Shown here piece after piece: positions 26,111 to 33,564 of a stretch of DNA of 37,588 nt. Below the pieces are notes generated by a model. The model ran no database searches. It saw nothing but the letters and a program-made list of their open reading frames with translations, and had not been told where the DNA came from. How positions within the stretch are numbered: the first letter of the stretch is position 1; each line of letters begins with the position of its first letter. The position numbers and the translations under genes were made by a program. This DNA is from an uncultured Pelagibacteraceae bacterium. GTDB taxonomy: Bacteria > Pseudomonadota > Alphaproteobacteria > Pelagibacterales > Pelagibacteraceae. The stretch covers positions 1-37,588 of the forward strand of contig CACCWT010000005.1 in NCBI GenBank assembly GCA_902549785.1. Reading direction: 5' to 3'.

Positions 26111-26132
26111 CTTGTGGGGCGAACCCCACAAG
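26111..26132. terminator. Hairpin terminator between convergent lipoprotein and hsp20 genes
   Basis: A perfect 9-bp stem (arms 26111-26119 and 26124-26132) closes a CGAA tetraloop and begins two bases after the lipoprotein stop. It is the most GC-rich element in the area. Neither side has a long T run (the plus strand continues CAAGGTTAAAATTATTT), so it may act in both directions or mainly protect 3' ends. Confidence 0.7.
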
Positions 26133-26147
26133 CAAGGTTAAAATTAT

Positions 26148-26594
26148 TTACTTAATATCAATAAGTCTTTTTTTCTTATGATCTGGTAAAATTCTTTCGC
26201 AAGCAATAGTCAAAAGACCATCCTTAAGCTCAGCACCATTTACTTTTACATCATCTGCAATAGTAAAAGATCTTGCAAATTGTCTTTGTGAAATTCCTTT
26301 ATGAATTATTTCACCATCTTGATTTTGATCCTCAGACTTATTAATCTGTTTTGTTCTTACAGTTAATATATTATCTTCAAACTCAACTTCGACATCTTTT
26401 TTATTAAAACCAGCTAAAGCTACTTCGATTGAGTAGTTATCTTTACCAGTTTTTCTAATGTTGTATGGTGGATAGTTCGATTGCATTGTCATGCCACCAT
26501 TACCAAGCATACTTTCAAATTGATCAAACATATCGTCAAAACCAATTGAAAACGGTCTTAATGAGTTAAAGATTGATAGGTCCTTACTTGTCAT
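26148..26594 (-). CDS. Small heat-shock protein Hsp20 (IbpA-like)
   Basis: This 148-residue alpha-crystallin-domain chaperone has a short N-terminal arm (FSIGFDDMFDQFESML, typical of IbpA-type proteins) and the crystallin domain at about 40-130 with YSIEVALAGFNKKDVEVEFEDNILTV and FARSFTIADDVKVNGAELKDGLLTI. A short lysine-rich tail follows. It holds unfolded proteins during heat stress for DnaK/ClpB. The ATG follows AAGGAG by five bases. That ribosome site can pair with a TTGCT element upstream, suggesting temperature-controlled translation (see the leader entry). Confidence 0.93.
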   Translation of the reverse strand: MTSKDLSIFNSLRPFSIGFDDMFDQFESMLGNGGMTMQSNYPPYNIRKTGKDNYSIEVALAGFNKKDVEVEFEDNILTVRTKQINKSEDQNQDGEIIHKGISQRQFARSFTIADDVKVNGAELKDGLLTIACERILPDHKKKRLIDIK

Positions 26595-26652
26595 ATTTAC
26601 TCCTTTTTTATAGCAAGTTAATTTATGTAAGCCCCAATAAGGCGACTTACAT
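26595..26652 (-). promoter_or_regulatory. Candidate ROSE-like RNA thermometer leader of hsp20
   Basis: On the minus strand, CTTGCT (26612-26617) precedes the ribosome site AAGGAG (26600-26605) by six bases. ROSE thermometers of alpha- and gammaproteobacterial small heat-shock genes carry a conserved U(U/C)GCU anti-ribosome-site element that pairs imperfectly with AGGA just before the start codon. Upstream lies a second stem with 7-bp arms (26646-26652 and 26625-26631). Both elements and their order fit ROSE; the number of hairpins appears smaller than in classical examples. No folding computation was run. Confidence 0.5.
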
Positions 26653-26695
26653 TAACTATGTGGTATTTAATTTTAAAATTTCAATACTAAAAATG

Positions 26696-28771
26696 TTAAT
26701 ATTTTTCAGTAATTTTTAAAGCAAAGCTATAATCAATGGCTATTTCTTCAATAGCGCCATCTCTGCCAGATTTTCCTCCATGACCAGCATTCATTTCAGT
26801 TTTTAATAATAATAAATTATTATCTGTTTTATAGTCTCTTAATTTTGCAGTAAATTTTGCAGGTTCGTCAAATAGAACCCTATTATCACTTAGACTTGTA
26901 GTAATTAAAATATGAGGATAATCCATTTTTTTTATGTTGTTATACGGAGCATATGAATAAATATAATCAAAATGATCTTTATTATCTTTTGCATTTCCAA
27001 ATTCATCAAACTCCCCAACTGTTAAAGGCAGTGAATGGTCAAGATTAGTTGTTAATGAGTCTACGAATGGTACAGCCATTATTACTCCTAAAAACAGTTC
27101 TGGTGCTTGATTTACAACTGCTCCCATAAGTAATCCACCTGCGGAACCACCCATCCCTATAATTTTACTCTTTGAAGTATATTTTTTTTCAATCAAATAT
27201 TTTCCAACAGCTATATAATCTTCAAAGGTATTTTTTTTATTTAAAAGCTTTCCTTCTTTCCACCATTTCATCCCTCTTTCCATTCCACCTCTAATATGTG
27301 CTGTTACCCAGATTATATCTCTATTTATTAAACTTAATCGACTAGAAGAAAATCCTGGAGACATTGAATTTCCATATGATCCATAACCGTAAAGTAAAAG
27401 ATTTGATGAACCGTCCAAAATTGTATCTTTGTGTCTAGTAATAGTTAAAGGAACCATTCTTCCATCATGAGACGGGCACTCAAGACGCTCCACAATATAA
27501 TTATTTGGATCGTGTCCAGAAGGAATTTCTTGTTCTTTAACAAGTTTCTTATCTTTTGATTTTAAATTATATAAAAAAGTTCTTCCTGGTGTTTTAGGTG
27601 AAGAATACGATAAATATACATTGTCTGTGTTTTTATCTTTTTGAGTTAATGATATACTTGGAACAATTACTTTTTCGTCGCTGAAAATAATCTCTTCCTC
27701 TTGATTTGTCTTTGGATCACGTAAAATTATTTTTCCAAGTGCATTAGATGTTTCAGATCGAATTATCCAATTATTTAAAAAAACTAAACCTCCTATCAAT
27801 ACCTCATCTTTTGCATTAACAAATGGCTCCCATTTTTGTTCAACTAAGTTATTACATCTATCAATCTTAAAATCTTCAGCGTTTTCATTAGTATGTTTAT
27901 AAAAATAGTCATCCCAAGAATTAATCGAGTATATTATTCCTCTTTTTCTCTTTTGGATTAATTTAGGATTTGGATTATTTTCATCAACTCCAAAGTAATA
28001 TTGTTCTGAAGTATTATGGTCAGAACTTGTAATTATAAAATATTTCTCATCTGAACTAAGGCCAATCCCAACAGTGAATGCTTCGCTTTTTTCTTCGAAA
28101 ATCAATAAATCATCTTTTGTTGCCGATCCAATTTCATGTCTATAAATAGTTCTAGGCCTATGATGTTCATCTAATTTAGAATAAAATATATATTTATCAT
28201 CCAAACTAAATTCGATGCTACCACTCGTTTCCTCAATTTTTTCAGTGACTAAATTTCCAGATTTTATGTTTCTTATATAAATTGTATAATATTCAGATCC
28301 TTTTAAATCTAAAGAATATCCAAGATACTCATCATTAAAGCTTACCTCTAAGTCACCTAAACCAAAATATTCTGTTTTAAGTTTTTCCTTCTCTTTATCG
28401 CCGTTCCAAATTTCTTCAATTTGTTTTTCACCAATTTTTTTTCTTAATTTAATAGAATAATTTCCTTTTGCTGTAGTTTTAGTCCAATACTCATAGTTTT
28501 TGTCTTTGTAAGGGAGTGACTCATCATCAAGTTTGATTCTTGCTTTTATTTCATCAAAAAGTTTTTTTTGGATTTTTTTAGTATCTTTCATTTGGTCAGA
28601 AAAATATTCATTTTCATCTTCCAAATATTTTCTTACTTCAGGCAAAAGTTTTGAGCTATCCCTTAAAACCTCGAGAATATTTTGTTGATGAATCCAACTA
28701 TAATCGTCTGTCCAAGACTTATTGTGACAAGATTTTATTTCAGGTTTCTTTTCAAGCTGTGGTAGTTTCAT
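26696..28771 (-). CDS. ptrB: S9A serine oligopeptidase (oligopeptidase B-like)
   Basis: This 691-residue cytosolic serine peptidase has an N-terminal seven-bladed propeller (about 75-410) that excludes large substrates, and an alpha/beta-hydrolase domain (about 420-691). The triad is visible: S543 in GMGGSAGG, an aspartate in SLSDNRVLFDEPAK, and H664 in NAGHGG. Conserved YGSYG and HIRGGMERG also point to the oligopeptidase B/prolyl oligopeptidase family. The length and hydrolase motifs favour oligopeptidase B, which cuts peptides after basic residues; a prolyl-specific role is less likely. It is divergent from the J-domain gene across 18 bases. No signal peptide. Confidence 0.9.
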   Translation of the reverse strand: MKLPQLEKKPEIKSCHNKSWTDDYSWIHQQNILEVLRDSSKLLPEVRKYLEDENEYFSDQMKDTKKIQKKLFDEIKARIKLDDESLPYKDKNYEYWTKTTAKGNYSIKLRKKIGEKQIEEIWNGDKEKEKLKTEYFGLGDLEVSFNDEYLGYSLDLKGSEYYTIYIRNIKSGNLVTEKIEETSGSIEFSLDDKYIFYSKLDEHHRPRTIYRHEIGSATKDDLLIFEEKSEAFTVGIGLSSDEKYFIITSSDHNTSEQYYFGVDENNPNPKLIQKRKRGIIYSINSWDDYFYKHTNENAEDFKIDRCNNLVEQKWEPFVNAKDEVLIGGLVFLNNWIIRSETSNALGKIILRDPKTNQEEEIIFSDEKVIVPSISLTQKDKNTDNVYLSYSSPKTPGRTFLYNLKSKDKKLVKEQEIPSGHDPNNYIVERLECPSHDGRMVPLTITRHKDTILDGSSNLLLYGYGSYGNSMSPGFSSSRLSLINRDIIWVTAHIRGGMERGMKWWKEGKLLNKKNTFEDYIAVGKYLIEKKYTSKSKIIGMGGSAGGLLMGAVVNQAPELFLGVIMAVPFVDSLTTNLDHSLPLTVGEFDEFGNAKDNKDHFDYIYSYAPYNNIKKMDYPHILITTSLSDNRVLFDEPAKFTAKLRDYKTDNNLLLLKTEMNAGHGGKSGRDGAIEEIAIDYSFALKITEKY

Positions 28772-28789
28772 TTTGAATTAAATTAATAT

Positions 28790-29299
28790 ATGAATATTTT
28801 TTTTATAACACTGATTATTTTTGCTGTTGTATATGTTCTTCTAACTTGGTTTGCTAGAACTTCTGCAAAAAAAATTTCAAGATTTATACGAATATTAATA
28901 ATTATTTCTGCGATAGTATTGGCTGTTATTACGGCTTATGCGGGAAGATATATATTTTCATTACCTTTTGTGCTTGCAATCTTACCGCTGATAAAAACAA
29001 AAGCTGGAATATCTTTATTTCAACTTCTTAGATTATGGGGACTTTTCAGAGTTTTAAGAAATTCAGGTAGATTTAATTTTAATAATTTTAACCAATCCGT
29101 AAACAAACAGAGCATATCCTTAGATGAAGCATATAAAATTTTAAATTTAAAATCTGACATAAAGTACACTAAAGAACAAGTTATGAAATCTTATAAGTCT
29201 ATTATGAAAAAAATTCATCCAGATGTAAGCCCAGAATTAACTAGACTAGCTTCAATAGTAAATGAGGCAAAAGATATTGTGATAAAAAATATTAGTTAA
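28790..29299 (+). CDS. Membrane-anchored J-domain protein (Pam18/Tim14-like layout)
   Basis: This 169-residue protein has hydrophobic helices at about 2-20 and 33-70 and a C-terminal J domain (about 109-169) whose HPD motif is at 143-145 in SIMKKIHPDVSPE. SLDEAYKILNLK and the closing VNEAKDIVIKNI follow the pattern of mitochondrial Pam18/Tim14 and its alphaproteobacterial relatives. It should recruit DnaK at the inner membrane and stimulate its ATPase. The J domain is short and lacks the Gly/Phe and zinc regions of DnaJ. It overlaps the convergent glycosyltransferase gene by 8 bases. The client is unknown. Confidence 0.8.
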   Translation: MNIFFITLIIFAVVYVLLTWFARTSAKKISRFIRILIIISAIVLAVITAYAGRYIFSLPFVLAILPLIKTKAGISLFQLLRLWGLFRVLRNSGRFNFNNFNQSVNKQSISLDEAYKILNLKSDIKYTKEQVMKSYKSIMKKIHPDVSPELTRLASIVNEAKDIVIKNIS

Positions 29300-30245
29300 T
29301 TATTGATTTAAATTTTGTAAAAATCTTCTCTGGATCAATTTTTTCTTTACCCCTTGAATTATGTGAAACAAAATTCATACCATCAGGAATTATAGGATAC
29401 ATATTTGGACTATAACTGCCATATAATAAAGGTGTATCACTCATTAAAACTATCGTAGGAACATTTAAAGCAGCTGATAGGTGACTGAAACTTGAGTCGT
29501 TACATATTGCTATTTTACAATTCTTTATAATTGGTAATATTTCTGAAATTGAATTATTATCCAAAGGAACACAAATTTCTTTATATGATGAAAGTATACT
29601 ATTAAGAATTAATTGTTCTTCCTTATTTTTACCTGTTGCTAAATAAAATATACAGTCATATTTTTTAATAGCTAGTTCTATGAATTCTTTAAATTTATTA
29701 GCTGGAATTCTTTTAGAGGGTCCTGAGCCACCTATTCCAAGTAAAATATTAATTTTATCTTTTGAAATCGAAAAGTTCTGAGCAGCTAATTTTACTGAAC
29801 TCTCATTAATTTTTATTTGAGGATTGCTTTCTACTTTTAAATTTATCTTATTTAATAATTTATTTGCAGCATCGATAATGTGTTGTTCTTTTTTCTCAAA
29901 TAACGGATACTGATATATATTTTTTATCCCCGCACCTATACAAACAAGTCTATATCTTAGTGATGAATTAAAAATAAAAACCGTATCAAATAAATTATTT
30001 TTAATATCATTTTTTAATTTGAAAAACCCCGATATACCACTGTGCTCATCGTTTTTATTTTCCCTTTTTAAGTAAATTATATTTTTTAAAAAATTTAAAT
30101 TTTTTGTATATTCCTTTGCTTTTGTGCTCTCTTTTATTAATAGAGTAATTGGTGAATTATATTTTTTAGAAATTGCTTCTATAAAAGGTAAGAAAATTAC
30201 CATATCTCCAATACCCATACGGTTTTGTATAACAAGTATATTCAT
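29292..30245 (-). CDS. Glycosyltransferase family 9 (ADP-heptose:LPS heptosyltransferase-like)
   Basis: This 317-residue cytoplasmic-face enzyme has two Rossmann domains. The N-terminus NILVIQNRMGIGDMVIFLPFI is the family start with the glycine-rich acceptor loop, LLGIGGSGPSKRIP opens the second domain, and ICNDSSFSHLSAALNVPTIVL is the donor-binding loop with the conserved D-S-G/S-x-x-H-x-x-A pattern. It probably adds heptose or a related sugar to the lipopolysaccharide core; the donor is not certain because other core genes are absent from the window. It is divergent from the aldolase gene. Confidence 0.85.
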   Translation of the reverse strand: MNILVIQNRMGIGDMVIFLPFIEAISKKYNSPITLLIKESTKAKEYTKNLNFLKNIIYLKRENKNDEHSGISGFFKLKNDIKNNLFDTVFIFNSSLRYRLVCIGAGIKNIYQYPLFEKKEQHIIDAANKLLNKINLKVESNPQIKINESSVKLAAQNFSISKDKINILLGIGGSGPSKRIPANKFKEFIELAIKKYDCIFYLATGKNKEEQLILNSILSSYKEICVPLDNNSISEILPIIKNCKIAICNDSSFSHLSAALNVPTIVLMSDTPLLYGSYSPNMYPIIPDGMNFVSHNSRGKEKIDPEKIFTKFKSIIN

Positions 30246-30293
30246 ATGTTTTTATAACCTTTACTAATTTGAATTTTTATATAAATTTTGGCA

Positions 30294-31178
30294 ATGGAAC
30301 AAATTAAAGGTGTATATGCTGCTAGTTTATCAGTTTTAGATAAAAATTTAGCATTAGACATTAAAAATACCATTAAACACGCTGAAAATGTCATTGATTT
30401 AGGATGTCACGGTGTTGTTTTTTTTGGAAGCACTGGACAGTCCCAACTAATATCCTTAAGTGAAAAAATTCAATTAATAAATGAGCTACCTAAGAGTAGA
30501 CATAAAAGCAAGTTTATAATTGGAACTGGTCTCAATTCTTTAATCGATACAATAAATTTAATGAAAATTTCTAAATCTATGGGTTTTAATAATTTTTTAA
30601 TAATGCCACCAGCTTATTATAAGTATGGAGACGAAGAAGTGATCAATTTCTATTCTAGAATTATCAAAGAGATTAATGATTGTAAAATTATTCTATATAA
30701 TTTTGAAAAACTTTGTGGATATAAATTTAGTGTTCAATGTGTGGAAAATTTGGTTCAAAAATTCCCTGATCAAATTATTGGTGTAAAGGATAGTAGTTAC
30801 AATTTATTTGAAACTTTGAAAATTAAAAATTTTTCAATTTTCCCAGGTTCTGAAGCAAAATTATTAAAAGGTCTAGAATTGGGATGCCATGGTATAATTA
30901 CTGCAACAACAAATGTTACAGGTCACCTAGCTAGAAAAATTTATGATAATTTCCATAAAAATCTAGATCTATCATCTAATCAAAATTTGTGTGATGTAAG
31001 AAAATCTTTCGACAAATATAATCTAATTTCAAGTCTCCACACTCTTATGGCAGAAAAAAATTCAATATACGGATATCTTTTGCCTCCATTAAAATTATTA
31101 GATCAAGCAGAAAAAAATGATCTATTTTCAAGTCTTGAAAAACTAAATTTTAATATGGAGATATTAAAGGCGGCATAA
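30294..31178 (+). CDS. DapA/NanA-superfamily pyruvate-dependent aldolase, function uncertain
   Basis: This 294-residue class I aldolase barrel forms a Schiff base with pyruvate-like substrates through K165 (GVKDSS), with Y135 (LYN) as proton relay and GSTGQS near residue 44 as the carboxylate loop. The usual Y-N-x-P-x-R run of true dihydrodipicolinate synthase reads YNFEKLCG, lacking both proline and the arginine that binds aspartate semialdehyde. It is therefore probably not the lysine-pathway enzyme but a keto-acid sugar or hydroxyproline-type aldolase/dehydratase. I chose the ATG at 30294; a TTG two codons earlier is possible. The downstream CFA gene starts two bases after its stop. Confidence 0.78.
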   Translation: MEQIKGVYAASLSVLDKNLALDIKNTIKHAENVIDLGCHGVVFFGSTGQSQLISLSEKIQLINELPKSRHKSKFIIGTGLNSLIDTINLMKISKSMGFNNFLIMPPAYYKYGDEEVINFYSRIIKEINDCKIILYNFEKLCGYKFSVQCVENLVQKFPDQIIGVKDSSYNLFETLKIKNFSIFPGSEAKLLKGLELGCHGIITATTNVTGHLARKIYDNFHKNLDLSSNQNLCDVRKSFDKYNLISSLHTLMAEKNSIYGYLLPPLKLLDQAEKNDLFSSLEKLNFNMEILKAA

Positions 31179-31180
31179 AA

Positions 31181-32368
31181 ATGAGTTTAATAAGTTTTTT
31201 GAATAATTTATTTAAGCAGGATGGTTTTGAACTTATAGACTCAAATTCAAAAAAATACGTTATAGGGAATCCAACAAAAGATAAACCTATTGTAATTAGA
31301 TTTCTTGACCAAAAACTAATGCAAAAGTTACTTATAAATCCCGACTTACATTTTGGGGAAGCTTATATGAATGGATCTTTAGTAATAGAAAACGGTACAC
31401 TTACAGATTTTTTAGATTTAGCTTTTAAAAATATTGGTAGAGGGAATATAAATTCTTATGGAGCGGTAATAAAAAAAATAAAAGGTACGTTTGGATATCT
31501 TACGAATTTAAATAAAATAATAAAATCAAAAGAAAATGTTGCACATCATTATGATATATCTGAAAAACTTTACGATTTATTTTTAGATAAAAATAGACAA
31601 TATTCTTGTGCTTATTTTAAAAATGATAGTGATACTCTTGAACAAGCTCAAAGTAACAAGATTCATCATATTATAAAAAAGCTAAACATACAGCCAAACC
31701 AAAAAGTTTTAGATGTTGGTTCAGGATGGGGAACATTAGCATTAGCAATAGCAAAGGAGACAAATGCTAGTGTTACAGGAATAACATTGTCTGAAAATCA
31801 ATTTGAATATAGTCAGAATAAAGCGAAAGAAATGAATTTATCAAATCAAGTAGACTTTAAGCTGATTGATTACAGACAATTAAATGAGAAGTTTGATAGG
31901 ATTGTGAGTGTCGGAATGTTTGAACATGTTGGTAGAAATTTTTATAGAACATATTTTAATAAAGTTTTTCAGCTTTTGAATGAAAAAGGAATAGCACTAA
32001 TTCATACAATTGGTTCCTCTATGCCTCCGAGAGACCCACAACCATGGATACAAAAATATATTTTTCCTGGTGGTTACACGCCTAGCTTAAGTGAGATATC
32101 GAAACCAATCGAAAAGTCTGGTCTTATAGTGTCTGATATCGAGGTACTTAGAATGCATTATGCTCATACTTTAAGAAATTGGAAAGAGAGATTTTTATCA
32201 AAAAAAGATACAGTTTTAGATATGTTTGACGAAAAATTTTTTAGAATGTGGGAATTTTACCTAGCTAGTTGTGAAATGGCATTCAAATGGGGAGATCAGG
32301 TTGTATTTCAATTACAATTAGCTAAAGATAATAGTTCTGTTCCTAATACTCGGGACTATATTTATTAA
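31181..32368 (+). CDS. Cyclopropane-fatty-acyl-phospholipid synthase family methyltransferase
   Basis: This 395-residue SAM-dependent enzyme acts on unsaturated acyl chains of membrane phospholipids. The N-terminal lipid-binding domain includes FGEAYMNGSL near residue 58. The methyltransferase domain opens with AHHYDIS at 121-127, has the SAM loop VLDVGSGWGT at 176-185 and continues with GITLSENQ, EHVGRNFYRTYF and WIQKYIFPGGYTP, all hallmarks of the CFA family. The length is standard. It is probably co-transcribed with the preceding aldolase gene (2-base gap), a pairing whose meaning is unclear. Relatives that methylate rather than cyclopropanate lipids cannot be excluded. Confidence 0.9.
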   Translation: MSLISFLNNLFKQDGFELIDSNSKKYVIGNPTKDKPIVIRFLDQKLMQKLLINPDLHFGEAYMNGSLVIENGTLTDFLDLAFKNIGRGNINSYGAVIKKIKGTFGYLTNLNKIIKSKENVAHHYDISEKLYDLFLDKNRQYSCAYFKNDSDTLEQAQSNKIHHIIKKLNIQPNQKVLDVGSGWGTLALAIAKETNASVTGITLSENQFEYSQNKAKEMNLSNQVDFKLIDYRQLNEKFDRIVSVGMFEHVGRNFYRTYFNKVFQLLNEKGIALIHTIGSSMPPRDPQPWIQKYIFPGGYTPSLSEISKPIEKSGLIVSDIEVLRMHYAHTLRNWKERFLSKKDTVLDMFDEKFFRMWEFYLASCEMAFKWGDQVVFQLQLAKDNSSVPNTRDYIY

Positions 32369-32398
32369 AATATTACTGATAAATTAATACCAGTAATA

Positions 32399-33556
32399 AT
32401 GAAAAAAAATAAAAAAAAAAAAGTTAATAAAAAAAAAAAAATTAGCAAAATTACCTCAAAAATAAAAAAAAAAGTAAAGAAGAAGAGGAAAAATCTTAGG
32501 ATTAGAAGAAAGAAAAATATAAGTAAAAAGTTAGTTCTTAAAAAGAAGGGTAAAGATAATTTAATTACAAGGTCAGTAAGAGTAGAGGAAAATATAAAAT
32601 CAAAATTAAATATTAAAGTCAAATTTGACATTTTCGCAATTGATAGGGGCATCTCTAAATTCTTTAATTCTATTGATGGAAAAATTAATGATTTTAAATC
32701 TCAAAGAAAAGACGAAAAAAGAAGGTTAAAATTAATTGAAATTGAAAAAAATGAAAGAGAAAAAGAAAGAATAAAAAAACAAAAGATATTACAAGAGAAA
32801 AAGCAATTAAAACTAAAGGAGCAACAACTAAAAGATGAAGAAAGAATAGAAAAATTAAGAGCAAAAGACTTAAAATTATTTTTAAGAAAAGAACAAGCCC
32901 TTTTAAGAAAAGAACAATCAGAGAGACAAAAGAAATTTTTACAAGAATTAAAAATTCAAAAACAGATTGAAAGATTTAGAATAAGAGAGGTAAAAGAATT
33001 AGAGAAACTTGAAAAAATTTCTTTAAGAGAAAAAAGAGAAGATTATGGGCAACTTCAACAAAGAATAGAGAACTTAAAAAATAAATATAGATTAATAAGA
33101 GATCAAAAAATTAGAGAAAGAGTTGAGGCACTTGGCGTTAAGACAGATGAAGCTGATGATAGATCTGCACTACTTCAAAAAGAAAGAGAATATAATTTAG
33201 CGAGACAAAAAATTGAGTTTGCTTTAGAAAGTTTTTATAGAAGTGCGAACAGCCTTGTTTTCCAATTAAACAAAAGATATATCACAAGACATATGTCTAT
33301 TTTTAGATGTGTAGACAAAAGATTTGAGACAGGAGAAATTTTTATTAAATGGGACGAGTCTACAGACGACGAGTGGTTAATTTTAATATATATAAAGGAT
33401 AATTCACCAGATAAAGGAATAATTATAGAAGATAAGACAAATGAGGAAAAAAATATGTCTCATGAGTTTAAAGCAAATGAAATATTTAAAGCCTCAGACT
33501 TGATGGTAGACTCTCTTACTCAGCTTATTTCAAAGAAAAGGCAAAAACAGCAGTAA
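32399..33556 (+). CDS. Lysine-rich coiled-coil protein of unknown function
   Basis: I do not recognise this 385-residue protein. It has three parts: a very basic, low-complexity N-terminus (1-60, mostly K, R, N and S), a long charged coiled coil (about 100-265, with K/E/R/Q heptads), and a C-terminal globular region (about 266-370) containing FYRSANSLVFQLNKRYITRHMSIFRCV and a FIKWDESTDDEWLILIYI strand pair. No signal peptide or membrane helix is seen. The basic tail could bind nucleic acid or membranes. Runs of 8, 12 and 13 A lie in its first 45 bases. It starts 30 bases after the CFA gene and stops 8 bases before the convergent regulator stop. Confidence 0.75.
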   Translation: MKKNKKKKVNKKKKISKITSKIKKKVKKKRKNLRIRRKKNISKKLVLKKKGKDNLITRSVRVEENIKSKLNIKVKFDIFAIDRGISKFFNSIDGKINDFKSQRKDEKRRLKLIEIEKNEREKERIKKQKILQEKKQLKLKEQQLKDEERIEKLRAKDLKLFLRKEQALLRKEQSERQKKFLQELKIQKQIERFRIREVKELEKLEKISLREKREDYGQLQQRIENLKNKYRLIRDQKIRERVEALGVKTDEADDRSALLQKEREYNLARQKIEFALESFYRSANSLVFQLNKRYITRHMSIFRCVDKRFETGEIFIKWDESTDDEWLILIYIKDNSPDKGIIIEDKTNEEKNMSHEFKANEIFKASDLMVDSLTQLISKKRQKQQ

Positions 33557-33564
33557 GCTATATT

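Noticed and set aside
32365..32652. Minus-strand open frame encoding a Phe/Leu-rich hydrophobic peptide
   Set aside because: It is the reverse complement of the lysine-rich N-terminus of the plus-strand gene; A runs read backwards give phenylalanine.
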